Source: Blastomyces gilchristii SLH14081
Taxonomy: Eukaryota > Ascomycota > Eurotiomycetes > Onygenales > Ajellomycetaceae
NCBI RefSeq assembly: GCF_000003855.2
Contig: NW_003101627.1
Coordinates: 18,859-49,745, forward strand
Direction: 5' to 3'
DNA length: 30,887 bases
Shown: piece by piece, positions 1-9,947 of the stretch
How the letters are laid out: the number at the start of each line of letters is the position of its first letter
Position numbering within the stretch: position 1 is the stretch's first letter
The notes under the pieces: model-generated
Database searches by the model: none
What the model saw: the letters and a program-made list of their open reading frames with translations, nothing else
What the model was told of the DNA's origin: nothing
Made by a program: the position numbers and the translations under genes

Positions 1-12
1 GAACATACTTAT

Positions 13-385
13 GAATTCATATCTGATCTTATCTGATCTGATATCATACATTGCATGAGCATCGAGTCCGGCTGGGTCTGATCATTAAAAAAACATGCAA
101 AGTAACTATATATCTAACTCTCAAAATGAAACCATGACTTAGAAAAAATAAGAAAGTGATCTCATCTCTATCTCATTTAGTCTCATTCTTGATATAAAGT
201 TACTATTTTTAGACATTTTAAGGTTTTTTTAGCCTATTTTTAATTTTTTAAAAAGTAACACTTTTTAATAACACTCAAATGAGATTTAAAGTCATTTAAA
301 GCAATAAAAATAATTTAAATTGAGAAGTGAAAATCATGGTCTCATTTGAAAAATGTGACAAGAGTAGACAGTAAGTCTCACTGAA
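13..385 (+). repeat. Left arm of long terminal inverted repeat
   Basis: The reverse complement of about 5770-6140 aligns along this whole arm. Shared blocks include attaaaaaaacatgcaaag near 87, ttgatataaagttacta near 190, tcatttaaagcaataaaa near 292 and ttgagaagtgaaaat near 319. Almost all differences are C/T or G/A transitions, as expected for two copies of one sequence hit by C-to-T hypermutation. Alignment is still visible close to base 13, so the true outer end may lie left of the window. Such a long inverted repeat suggests a DNA transposon with long terminal inverted repeats, but two repeats inserted head to head would look the same. No transposase family could be recognised between the arms. 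Confidence 0.8.
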
Positions 386-652
386 ACAGTATGAGACTAC
401 TATGTAATCTTAAAACTGTGTAATAGAATCAGTCAAATTGATAATAAGACTATCAAATATTCTGATTCTGGTCTCAGACACGGTCACACGGTCAGTCTAT
501 TTCTTATTGAGTTAATTATTGAATTTTCTCATATTGATGTTGTTGATTTGCATGTATATCAGCTATCTGTTATTATTGTAATTTCAATATTACTCAGAGT
601 CACTGCAGTACTGTGTCTATACTTGTGTTCAAGAGTTCTTTCATATTATCAG
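386..652. other. Inner flank of the inverted-repeat element, left of LINE
   Basis: AT-rich decayed DNA between the left inverted-repeat arm and the LINE insertion. Together with 4404-5769 it would form the pre-insertion interior of the bracketing element. No uninterrupted reading frame or recognisable domain remains. The last CpG dinucleotides before the long CpG-free stretch are at 481-482 and 489-490. Confidence 0.6.
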
Positions 653-664
653 TAGACATAGCTA
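653..664 (+). repeat. Target-site duplication of LINE copy 1, left
   Basis: The 12-bp sequence tagacatagcta occurs here and at 4392-4403. It lies exactly where LINE coding similarity begins on one side and where the (TAA)n tail ends on the other, as expected for target-primed reverse transcription. Confidence 0.75.
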
Positions 665-667
665 AAG

Positions 668-3600
668 GCATGAAACAGAAATCTATTATAGATTTAACTT
701 TCATGTCATAAAATCTAATTGAAAAAAGACTTATAAACTGGTTTATTGATTTAAATAAGACCTCAGAATCAGGTCATGAGATCATTCAATTTGATATTGA
801 ACTGAGTGAAAAATAAATGAGTGAAAATCCTCTTCTATCTAATCAGTATAACTTTGAAAAAGCTGATTGAAAAGCAGTTAAAGAAAGTATAAAACAGCTA
901 AAATCTGAAAAGCAGAGTAAGCTTTATTGAAATCAGAGTCAAGATATCTTAAATAAAATGCTTAAGAATAGAGTAAAGCTAATTACATCTATTCTTCTAA
1001 CAAGTATTAGAGAAAATATTTCAAAGAAAAAGTCTTCTGAGTATTTCAAATCTTGATAAGATGAGAATATCACTTCTAAAAGAAAACAATTAGTCACTGC
1101 TAAGAGAGATTGAAAGAATAACTTAATATCTGATAAAGAGTTCAAAGTGATCAGAAATGAATATTTTTCAGATATTAAAAGAATTAAGACAGACTGCTGA
1201 AACAATTTCTTGAGAAAGTATAAGAAAAAGAAGTTTTTAAAGCCTTCAACTATATTAAAATAAGAAGTGTAGCAAAGCTTTCAACCTTAGAATATGAATT
1301 TCAGAATGAATTATATACAGCAAACACTTTTGAGAAAAAGTGTTAAGCTTTTATGAGAATTGTCTTTCAAAACTCATCACATTTAGAAGAGAAGAATATA
1401 TTATTTCATGAATATATTGATAAAAATAACTGGGAATAATCTGAGCTTACACATGATGAACTAGAGTCAGCTGTATTCTCAAGTTCAATTAAAACTGCTG
1501 CAGAGCCTGATTCAATTAATCACTTAATTATTCAAAACACATATTTCTACTTGAAGAATGAATATTTTAAACTCTTTTTCAATCTCTTAAAAAATGATTA
1601 TTATTCTGAATACTGAAGAGATACTACTGAAGTAATTCTTATACAATTTAATAGAAAAGCTTTAATCTCTAAGTTATATAAAGTAATATCTCTGTTGAAC
1701 TGTTTAAGAAAAATTCTAGAAAAGATAATAGCTACTAGATTATCTTTTATAAGCTCTATTAGTAATTCTCTTCTACTTAATGAATAAATGAGAGATAGAA
1801 AATAATGTTCTATAATTAACACTGTTCTTTCAGTTATTCATAATATTTAAATAATAAAGTATAAAGATCTGATCTCAACTGCAATTTTTATTGATATAAA
1901 AGATATATTTAATTATATTTTAAAGTTTAAGATGATTCAGACTTTGAAGATGTTAAAACTGTCACTTTCTCTAATAAAATGAGTTGATTATTTTGTATCT
2001 AAAAGAATTATATAATTATTCTTTGATGAAATGAAATAAAATAAGACTGAGATCAAAATAGAAGTATTATAAAAATCTTTAATCTTATCTGTTTTATTTG
2101 TAATATACACTGCATATCTATTCAAGAATAGAGATATGAAAATAGTGAGATCTTCAAGCTATATAAATAATATTAATTTAGTCTACAGTTCAAAGATAAT
2201 TAAAGAGAATTTAAAAGTAATTGAAAAAGCAGTAAAGAAAATCTTTGTTAGAGTAGATATCAATCTAATTCAATTTAATATAAATAAAACTGAGTTAATT
2301 CACTTTTTTCCCAGATTCAATGAGAAAAAACTAAGTCTAACTCTTTTAAATAAAGAGATTAAACTCAGTTTGAATGTTAAATAACTAGAACTATGATTAA
2401 ACTTCAAGTTGAATTTTAAATATTATATTCAATAAAGAATTATCAAGACAGAGAGACTACTGAATAGTGTAATTAGACTATTAAATACTAAGAGAGATCT
2501 ATTCTTTCAGACTATGAGATAGTTATACATAGCTTGTATCATCTCAGTAGCTGATTATAAAGTTTAAGTTTAATAAAATAATCAAGATAATTTCACTGAA
2601 CTCTTTCAAAGTCTGTAAAACAGAGCTTTGAGAAGAATTCTGAAAGCATTCAAATCATCTTCTATTAAAGTAATGAAAATTAAAGCTTCAATTTCATCTT
2701 CTGCTATTCAATTTGAAAAGACCTGTATAAACTATGCTCTGAGAGTCATGAAGATGAGCTTAAATTATATAATCAGAGAAAGAGTCTCTTCTTTATTTCT
2801 ATTAATCAACTCAGGAAATGAACTGAATTAAAATAGATTTCTTAATTGAAATGAGAATAATTCTTTGAAGAAAATACTCTCTCAACTGTACAGATTATAT
2901 TCACTGCTTAAAAATCAATTTTCTTTATTAAATATTGAGAAAATTGATCATGAGAAGATATCTTCTTGAAGAGAAAAGCTGAAATCTCTCATAGACTTAC
3001 AAATAAGTGAACTATCTAAAGAGAGAGAATGTAAACAGTATTTAAAGAAGATCTCTACAATTAATATAAAAGACTCTATTCTGATTTACTCAGATGACTT
3101 AAAAAATGAGAGTTTGAACAGATTAGATGCAGACATTGCTTATACTGAAGATAATATCAATTTCATCTTAGATTTCTGAATTTTGAGCTGTGAATCTGAA
3201 ATCTTTGATGCTGAACTATTTACAATAGTAAAAGCTTTCAAACTTATTGAGATAAAATCTCATAAAAGAGAAAATAGCTTGAAAGAGATATGAATATTCT
3301 CTAATAGTCAAGCTGCTTTGAAAAGACTTAAAAATAGTCAGATTTATAATGATCAAATGAATCTTGAACTGATTTTAAATTCTGTTATAAAAATTCAAAA
3401 GAGAAGAATATTAAAACTAATAATTCATCTACACTGAGTTTCTGCTTATATGAATATTTATGACAATGAATTAACTGATTCAGCAGTAAAAAAGATTTCA
3501 GAATTAAGTAGATCTATTCAAAAAACAGTGTTCTGATCTTTTATAAAGAGAAAGATAAAAGAATCTTATTTAAATAAGTAAAATAAAAGCTGACAGAAAT

Positions 3601-4007
3601 AAAAGAAGAGTATATATTATTCAAGATTTAAGATAAAATCTAAGTGAAAATCTTGTTTAATTAAATGTAAAAAGAAAATATTCTCATCTATAATTCAGCT
3701 GAAACTAGAACATGATTATTTTAAATTCTATATATAAAGATTTGATGATAGATTTGATTCAACACAATGCTTATTCTGCAATGCAAATGAAAATCCTAAG
3801 TATATTATAATGCATTGTGTATTATACAATAGTCTCAGAGCCTGATTGAAGAAGAAGTCTGATTTAAATCAATTAAATATCAGGTTCTTATTCTCAACTG
3901 AGACAGGAATTAAATACTTAATAGACTTTCTATCAGAAACTCAAGCAGCTATAAGAAAATGACTGAATTCAGAAATATCTGAATATGAAGAGATGGAAAT
4001 TGATTAG
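668..4007 (+). pseudogene. LINE ORF2 remnant (endonuclease end, RT, RNase H, CCHC)
   Basis: One reading frame can be followed with few shifts but many stops. The endonuclease end is recognisable at about 680-800 (IDLTF, then SGHEIIQF). The RT starts around 1440. Motif A reads FIDIKDIFNY near 1885-1915, and the PQGSP-type motif B lies near 2061-2099 with two codons now stops. The catalytic YxDD box reads YINN at 2160-2171. The piece after it is the best-preserved open stretch (2136-2384), followed by an open C-terminal RT/thumb stretch at 2628-2831. RNase H lies at about 3070-3520; its motif SDSQAA reads SNSQAA near 3300. A C-x2-C...H-x4-C zinc knuckle lies near 3765-3830. The frame ends with TAG at 4005-4007. 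Both the YxDD and RNase H aspartates are lost by G-to-A changes, so the protein cannot be active. Confidence 0.9.
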
Positions 4008-4304
4008 ATATAGTCTGTTAAAACAGCTATATACTATCTTTTAATAATTTTATTCTATTATAGTCTCTCTTTACTTTACTTTTTCTTTTCTGTTCTTTTC
4101 TATCTATCTATTTAATATGTCTATCTTTAAGACTATGTTCTCTTTTCTTTTGTCATAATATTATCAAATGATTTCAAAGTATCATAATGTGTGAAAATAC
4201 TGCAATTTGTAAACAGTTTTTGTATTCTGAGCTGGAATTTTCTGATTTTATATATTTGAAATTGATAAATATATAATAGTTGACTTTATAAATATAGAAA
4301 AAAC

Positions 4305-4327
4305 CCTGAGAACTAAAAGTTCTCAGG
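4305..4327 (+). other. LINE 3'-UTR stem-loop (copy 1)
   Basis: A perfect 10-bp inverted repeat, cctgagaact and agttctcagg, separated by aaa. It lies about 45 bp upstream of the (TAA)n tail. The same hairpin is kept in the second LINE copy at 15211-15231. In several LINE families a 3' stem-loop is the recognition site for the element's own reverse transcriptase, so that role is inferred here. Confidence 0.7.
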
Positions 4328-4372
4328 TAGATGTCATAGTCTCTGACTGCATACATCTATAATTAAAGAATA

Positions 4373-4391
4373 GTAATAATAATAATAATAA
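4373..4391 (+). repeat. (TAA)n tail of LINE copy 1
   Basis: About six TAA units end the element and abut the right target-site duplication. The second copy also ends in TAA/AAT repeats, so the tail belongs to this family and is not a chance microsatellite. Confidence 0.8.
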
Positions 4392-4403
4392 TAGACATAG
4401 CTA
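4392..4403 (+). repeat. Target-site duplication of LINE copy 1, right
   Basis: Exact 12-bp match (tagacatagcta) to 653-664. Confidence 0.75.
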
Positions 4404-5769
4404 TATTATTCATCAGATATGTAATATCTGCAGAATCAGAAGAAGTGTATTCATATAAATATCTCATACATTTAAGATGTCAGAACTCTCAGATCTTTCA
4501 CTGACAGTCTCTTTATAAGATCTTGTTACAGAGTCAGAGTAACTAATAAGTAAGCTTCTATCTATTTAATAGAAACTCAATGTCTACTTAGCTAGTCTAT
4601 GATCATTTATTTTCTTATTTCTTACACATTGTTATGTGTTTAAATATCTTCTCAATAAGTAATTATTTCTAATGAGAAGATAATAAATATTTTCCAAGTA
4701 TAAGAGATCTATACTAAATAGATTAGTATTAATATATAGATCTTATATAATAAATGTAGAAAATATTAGAGAAGAAAACAAGAGAAAGTATGAGAATCAG
4801 CAATCAAAGTGAATATTTATATATGTATGAAATGAAGCTTTGAAGTGAGAGAATAGAAACTTCATAAATTTCCCAGCTGAGAATCAGTACCTGAGAATTA
4901 AAGCTTTCAGCAGAAGAATCAGAGCTTTTAACAGAAATCTATGAAGTGTAATAAAATAGTCTTATATAATTAAGCACAGCCTGCTACACTATCTTTATAA
5001 TAGATATAGAAGTGTAGAGACTGCAGTAGTAACAGAGTAATTAAAAAGCTTATATTAAAATATATAGTAGATTCAGAAATCTCAGATTTCTGTTAGAGTA
5101 GAGATATATATACTCTAGAAAATAATGTGTAGTTTTCTTCAGAGAGTGAGATCAGATCAGTCTCAGTACAGATATATAAGATTCTATTAATCTATTAATA
5201 GAGCTTAACTGATTCAAACTTATAATCAGATTAAGTAATTTGAATTGTAATATAATAGAACTGAAGCAGTGATTAATCAGTAATATTATATAGATAGTTA
5301 TCTAGAGAAGCTGTATAAGTAGACTTAACTATCTTGCTTAAATAGTGAGCTCATGAGCTACAGAGTCATTATAAGAATATTATAGATATAGTACTTAGTA
5401 TATTAAGAAGATTATATAAGAATTGTAGTCACTCTTATATATATTATTAGTAGAAGAAAATAAATCACTGACTTCTTTAATAAAAAGCCAGCATCTAGCT
5501 ATTCTATATTATTAATAAGTGAATATTTCTCTTCTATTCTATAAGTAAGAATAGCTGAAGTGATACCTCAGTAGCATCTTACTATTATGAAAGAAGTAAT
5601 TTGCTAATCTTGTATAGAAGTGAGATTCTTATATTTATCAATCAGATTCTTCTATATTACATCTGTGTAATATTATGAAGTGATTGAAAACTGGTTTGAA
5701 CTGTCTGTAAAATAAATGAAATTATTCACAAAAAAGTAATAAACTATATAAAGTTGTAACAGAGTCTTA
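4404..5769. other. Decayed interior of the inverted-repeat element
   Basis: About 1.4 kb of AT-rich DNA without CpG, between the LINE and the right inverted-repeat arm. All six frames are full of stops and I recognise no domain. By position it should hold the remains of whatever the bracketing element encoded, but the sequence does not show what that was. Confidence 0.6.
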
Positions 5770-6140
5770 ATATAATCAGAGATATAATAGACATCTACTA
5801 TCTACTCTTATTACATTTTTAAAATAAGATTATAATTTTCACTTCTCAATTTTAAATTCATTTTATTGCTTTAAATGACTTGAATTTTATTTAAGTATTA
5901 TCAAAAATTATTACTTTTTAAAAAATTAAAAATAGTTTAAAAAAAACTTTAAAATCTCTAAAAATAGTAACTTTATATCAAGAATGAAATTAAATAAAAT
6001 TAAATAAAATTACTTTCTTAATTTTTTTAAGTTATAGTCTTATTTTAATATCTGATTAATAGTTACTTTGCATGTTTTTTTAATAATTAGTCTTAGCAGA
6101 ATTCACATTAAGAAATGTATGAAATTAGATTAAATAAAAT
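5770..6140 (-). repeat. Right arm of long terminal inverted repeat
   Basis: This is the inverted partner of the arm at 13-385. It is the more heavily mutated of the two: where the left arm has repeated ctgat units near 22-40, this arm, read on the minus strand, has ttaat units, so both CpT and CpA sites have decayed. The inner end of the homology is near 5770, after which the arms diverge. The outer end fades around 6140. Confidence 0.8.
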
Positions 6141-6450
6141 TAAATATTAAATTTATAATCTTATTAACCAGTCTGCTCTTGACTATATATAATTTATATA
6201 AATAGAAGTTTGTAATTATTATTTAATCTTTATATTTATCTTTTTACTGTAAATACTTCTAGTAGCTATAGCCTATCAGTATATATTATGTCAAGCTGTG
6301 AATCTCTAAATAATTACCTGTGAGCACTTATTCTTACACTTCACTTCACAAATAAGTTTAGTATTTAATATATTTAATTGGTTTTTCTAATATATATATG
6401 AGTTATATACTTCATAGAAGACTATAAATTACAACATTATAATATTGAAT
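6141..6450. other. AT-rich tail of the first hypermutated block
   Basis: AT-rich, CpG-free sequence without coding potential. The transition to normal composition is abrupt, around 6450-6490; the first CpG after the block is at 6488-6489. Confidence 0.7.
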
Positions 6451-9400
6451 ATCATGCTTTGGCTGGGAGAGTTACTGATATTTATTTCGTCTCAATACAC
6501 ATGACATTCACTCGTGATCTGCTATCTCTTTTCTCAGATTGTCAGAGACAATATCAGGAGAAACACTCATTTTCTCGCCTTGTGTTTCCTCTACCATTAC
6601 CATATCATATCTGCAAGAATTTCTCTCAAGGTTTTGAAGGCTGCGAATATATTTGTCTGATACTGTTGTTGAATTTACTGGTTATGTCTATTGTCTATTA
6701 TCAGAATTAGACCGCCAATGTGACTAACTTCGCAAGAATGGAATGGAGTGCCACGTACGGATTACAGACTACTGGCACGTTGGTTAAGATACTATGAAAT
6801 GGTTTATCAACGATTCAAAAGGTCCAAAAGATTTCTCGACAGAGCAATGGTTTAAATGGGTGGTTTGAGAAACCATTTCTCTACCAATAAGTGTCCCCTG
6901 ATTCCGCGTTTCTCGGGATTAAAGGAACTAACGAACAATACCGGTTCGGCCATTCTTGCTCTGCATATCAGGTCAAATTTAGAGCCCGGAGTCAAGGAAT
7001 ATTCGAGTGAGAAACGTTGAAATTTAACGAGAGGAAATAAATACAAATCTGCAAGGCATGAGAAACACCCAATCCATCCTTTCAGGGTTAACCTTGGAAG
7101 CATAGCGTCCATGGATAAATAACGCCTGGTGAGGAAATGCAGCAACGGCTATTATCCAGAAAAAATGTCCTCCTACATATCACGTCGGGATTGCCTGGCA
7201 TACACTACTGATGTGCTGGCTCGATTCCCCCGTGGACTAGTCACACAAACATTGCGAGAAACGAATGCATTTTCAGCTCAACAATCAGACCTGCGCCGTG
7301 TTGTAGTTTCTCGGGGACAAGGTGAAGGCGAAGACAATGCTCCTGTCTCAATGCGTGGATCCAGGCGTGTCAAAAGGTGGCTTCCAAATATAGTGCTAAA
7401 ATTTTGCTCAACCCGACCAGGGTGCAGAGCAATTCTTGTGCAACTCAGGGGCTCGGATCATTTTGGTCCGGATTTGATGCAGATTCTTTCTTTCAAATAA
7501 GTTAGAAGAAATATATTACCGCCCCAGCATTAACATTATCATCCAAACTGGAGGGTCCAGAGAATGCAACGGGAGGCTATATTGACTCTGTCAAACACCG
7601 TAGTTCATGCAGCCGCAAGCTGGTAAATCCATTTTTCCCTTCCTAAATGCCATATAGCCAGTAGAAAAAAAAGCACCATTCGCCCATTTGCTCTCAGCTG
7701 GGCAGCATGGAAACAAAGGATTCAAGCAGAGGGTAAACTAGGCGGGTGGCTGCTAGCTAACACTGCCGAAAGTTAGAGTTTGCTGCCATGCGGACATAAA
7801 TACTGGTTACCAAGAAAGAACACATACCTCGGACACAACCTCCTCAAGGCAAACCGCTAGACAGTGGCACATCTGCCCGAGCATAGCAGAGCTAGTTCTT
7901 TTATTGTCCAGTTATTATCTCAACTGTGAATGCTCTGCAAGCCCGTCCGACTATGCAATTGTTGGTTCCCTTCGGCGACCCCCGCGGTTCATGCGCCTCA
8001 TCGCGCAAACCAACCCGCGAACTGACCAGTCAACAGAACGTCCAACAACTACTACCTTCAAGCAAACCTTCAAAACCGTTCCTATAATAAAGCCTTGACA
8101 CGATGGGCATGTTTCACGTCCTCATATTATTCACCGCGTGCACTGGTATTCCAGGCCTTTCCCATAGAATGGCTATGGCCTTTCTTGAAGTTGGTGGTGG
8201 TTGAAGCGTGTTCTCGACATCCCGTCATCCATACTTCGCCGAGCTTGTCTGCATCAGTGGTAGAGGGAATTGGCTGATTCTCTGCCCTATGTCGCCTTGC
8301 AAAATGACAGATCTTTGGCAGATGCAGAGATAGCGCGCGAATCAGCTTGGAAGTCAAATGTGTTCCTCCAAACCCGGACCCTAGTTAAATTTCGACGCGT
8401 AAAAAAGCTTGTACCTGTCTCCACTCCTTTGTCCTCCAATTTTGGAGCGCATTTTCCTCAGGCTATACCAGAATACCGTCATAAATACACCATCAGGGCG
8501 ATGGTTCGGAAAAATAAAAAGCAAAGCTTTCCTCGCAAGGTTCCGCGATAATGGCAGTCTTAAGCGACGAAATAGGGGACAAAGGAGTGACCGGAACTGA
8601 GCGGACAAAAATGAACAGAACCAGATATAATGAACATTTGGAATAAGATTTCCTGCTGCCTGGGCTGCACTACAATATATATATTTATATATACCATCCT
8701 GCAAATCACTGGTGCGCCTCCTGGCGTGTCCTACTACTCTCGAATCGCCACTTAGGGTGAGATTTTCCTTGATTCAGTTTGTTGGTACGCGAGCTTACAC
8801 ATCGGAGAGGCTACCAACAGAGTATGCCGTCATGATTGCCAGGGCCCTTGATCTTGCATGCATCATATGTGCGGCCATGCTTGACGGGTACCAATATCGC
8901 TAATGCACAACACATGCGGGACGAGGCAGAATCGTTTCCCCAGTTGCCGCTCCGCAGCCGTATGTGAGAAGGAACCGTTGGCAGGAGACGCTCTTGCGCC
9001 TCAATTGTAGGCAGTAGACGGACCGCCCTGGACTTTTCTCGGGTGTGTATGGAGCAGCAAACTTAGCATCCACTTGTCAGTCACACTAACTACTGGACCA
9101 TCGCGGACAACTGCCTGATGCAGTGGTTAAAATATATTTATAGCCCCACCCGCCATATGCCACATTCTGGGCGCGATTACAATTACCAGATCAGCTCTGC
9201 TCCCATGATCCCCTATGGGAGCTATTTAAATGTCCTAAAAGAAACCAACTTTAAAAGCGAAATATGGCGGAGAAATGGCACTAATGGACTAAAATTCCAG
9301 ATGGAAAATAGGGGACCCTAAGGGGAAGCGGCTTCCAGGGATTGGTCCGCGATTGCCCAGTCGCTGATACCAAAGACAACCGCGTCTCTAGTGAGAGGGG

Positions 9401-9650
9401 CTCTACTTGCCCTTCTTGAGCTCCGCATTCAACGTCTTGCATGAGTTTAACGGCTTTGTGAACCCAAAGCTGAAATACTGCAAGGATCCCTTAGATGTCT
9501 GTATTGCCTTTATAGTCGCTGCAGTCAAACAACTACAGTGAGCGTTTCTGCCTCTGCTTGCATTTTCCCGTAAGGCTTAAAAGCGTGCCTATCCCCTCCC
9601 CAAGCGTTGTTGTTCATTTCTCCACCGTTCACAGTCACCCAGCGTCGACG
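6451..9650. other. Normal-GC intergenic region, no gene supported
   Basis: The longest open stretch is about 123 codons (7129-7500, plus), with no recognisable domain, no repeated family motif and no convincing splice pattern. An alternating TATA tract lies at about 8673-8692. A pyrimidine-rich stretch upstream of 9651 probably belongs to the promoter or 5' UTR of the small gene that follows. I see nothing else I can support. Confidence 0.6.
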
Positions 9651-9947
9651 ATGACGAATAATACTTCTATTCCAGATCCAGAAACAATACGAGTGGCTCT
9701 GGAAGAAGCCAGAAATAGTGAAGACGGCCGAATCGATCCCAGAATGACGTCCATTCTCGAACTAGCTATTGGCGAAGTCTGGCGCAAAGTGCAAGCGGAG
9801 CCGGACACTTATATCTTGACCCGCGACGAATTCGCACTTTTCAACTACTTCCTCGATCGATTCCGGGGCCCAGTTGCTCAGCGCGCTGTGGAGCGGTATT
9901 GGAACAGTTGCAACGACCACCGTTCTGAGAATGACTGTCGACGTTAA
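9651..9947 (+). CDS. Small conserved fungal protein, 98 aa, function unknown
   Basis: A single-exon frame of 98 codons. The start is chosen at the second in-frame ATG (9651), because the 31 residues before it, from the upstream ATG at 9558, look like translated CT-rich leader. The product is acidic and probably helical. It has an N-terminal IPDPETIRVALEEA segment (residues 7-20), a DPRMTSILELAIGEVWRKVQ helix (29-48), then a PDTYILTRDEFALFNYF core (51-67) and an RAVERYW helix (78-84). This pattern (an aliphatic helix with IW or VW, then TRDEFAxFNYF, then a closing RYW) resembles short hypothetical proteins I associate with Eurotiomycete genomes, where they occur as multi-member families. No signal peptide, membrane segment or catalytic motif is seen. 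It stands alone between repeat-rich regions, with no sign of C-to-T decay, so it looks functional. The role is unknown. Confidence 0.7.
   Translation: MTNNTSIPDPETIRVALEEARNSEDGRIDPRMTSILELAIGEVWRKVQAEPDTYILTRDEFALFNYFLDRFRGPVAQRAVERYWNSCNDHRSENDCRR

Larger units (their letters stand above)
665..4391 (+). mobile_element. 5'-truncated, hypermutated Tad-like LINE (copy 1)
   Basis: This non-LTR retrotransposon retains, in order, the C-terminal end of an APE-type endonuclease, a reverse transcriptase, a linker, an RNase H domain, a C-terminal zinc-knuckle motif, a 3' untranslated region with a stem-loop, and a (TAA)n tail. The domain order and wording match the Tad1 clade of fungal LINEs. The 5' part (ORF1 and most of the endonuclease) is missing and the element starts inside the endonuclease, so it is a 5'-truncated insertion. 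It is flanked by a 12-bp direct repeat. Heavy G-to-A and C-to-T mutation has turned many Trp codons into TGA. It sits inside the inverted-repeat element and is therefore the younger insertion of the two. Confidence 0.9.

Noticed and set aside
939..1822. Minus-strand open stretches in the first AT-rich block
   Set aside because: They lie antisense to the LINE ORF2 remnant, whose plus-strand frame is clearly recognisable.
7129..7500. 123-codon plus-strand open stretch
   Set aside because: No recognisable motif, no consistent splice context and no family resemblance; it can arise by chance in 50% GC DNA.
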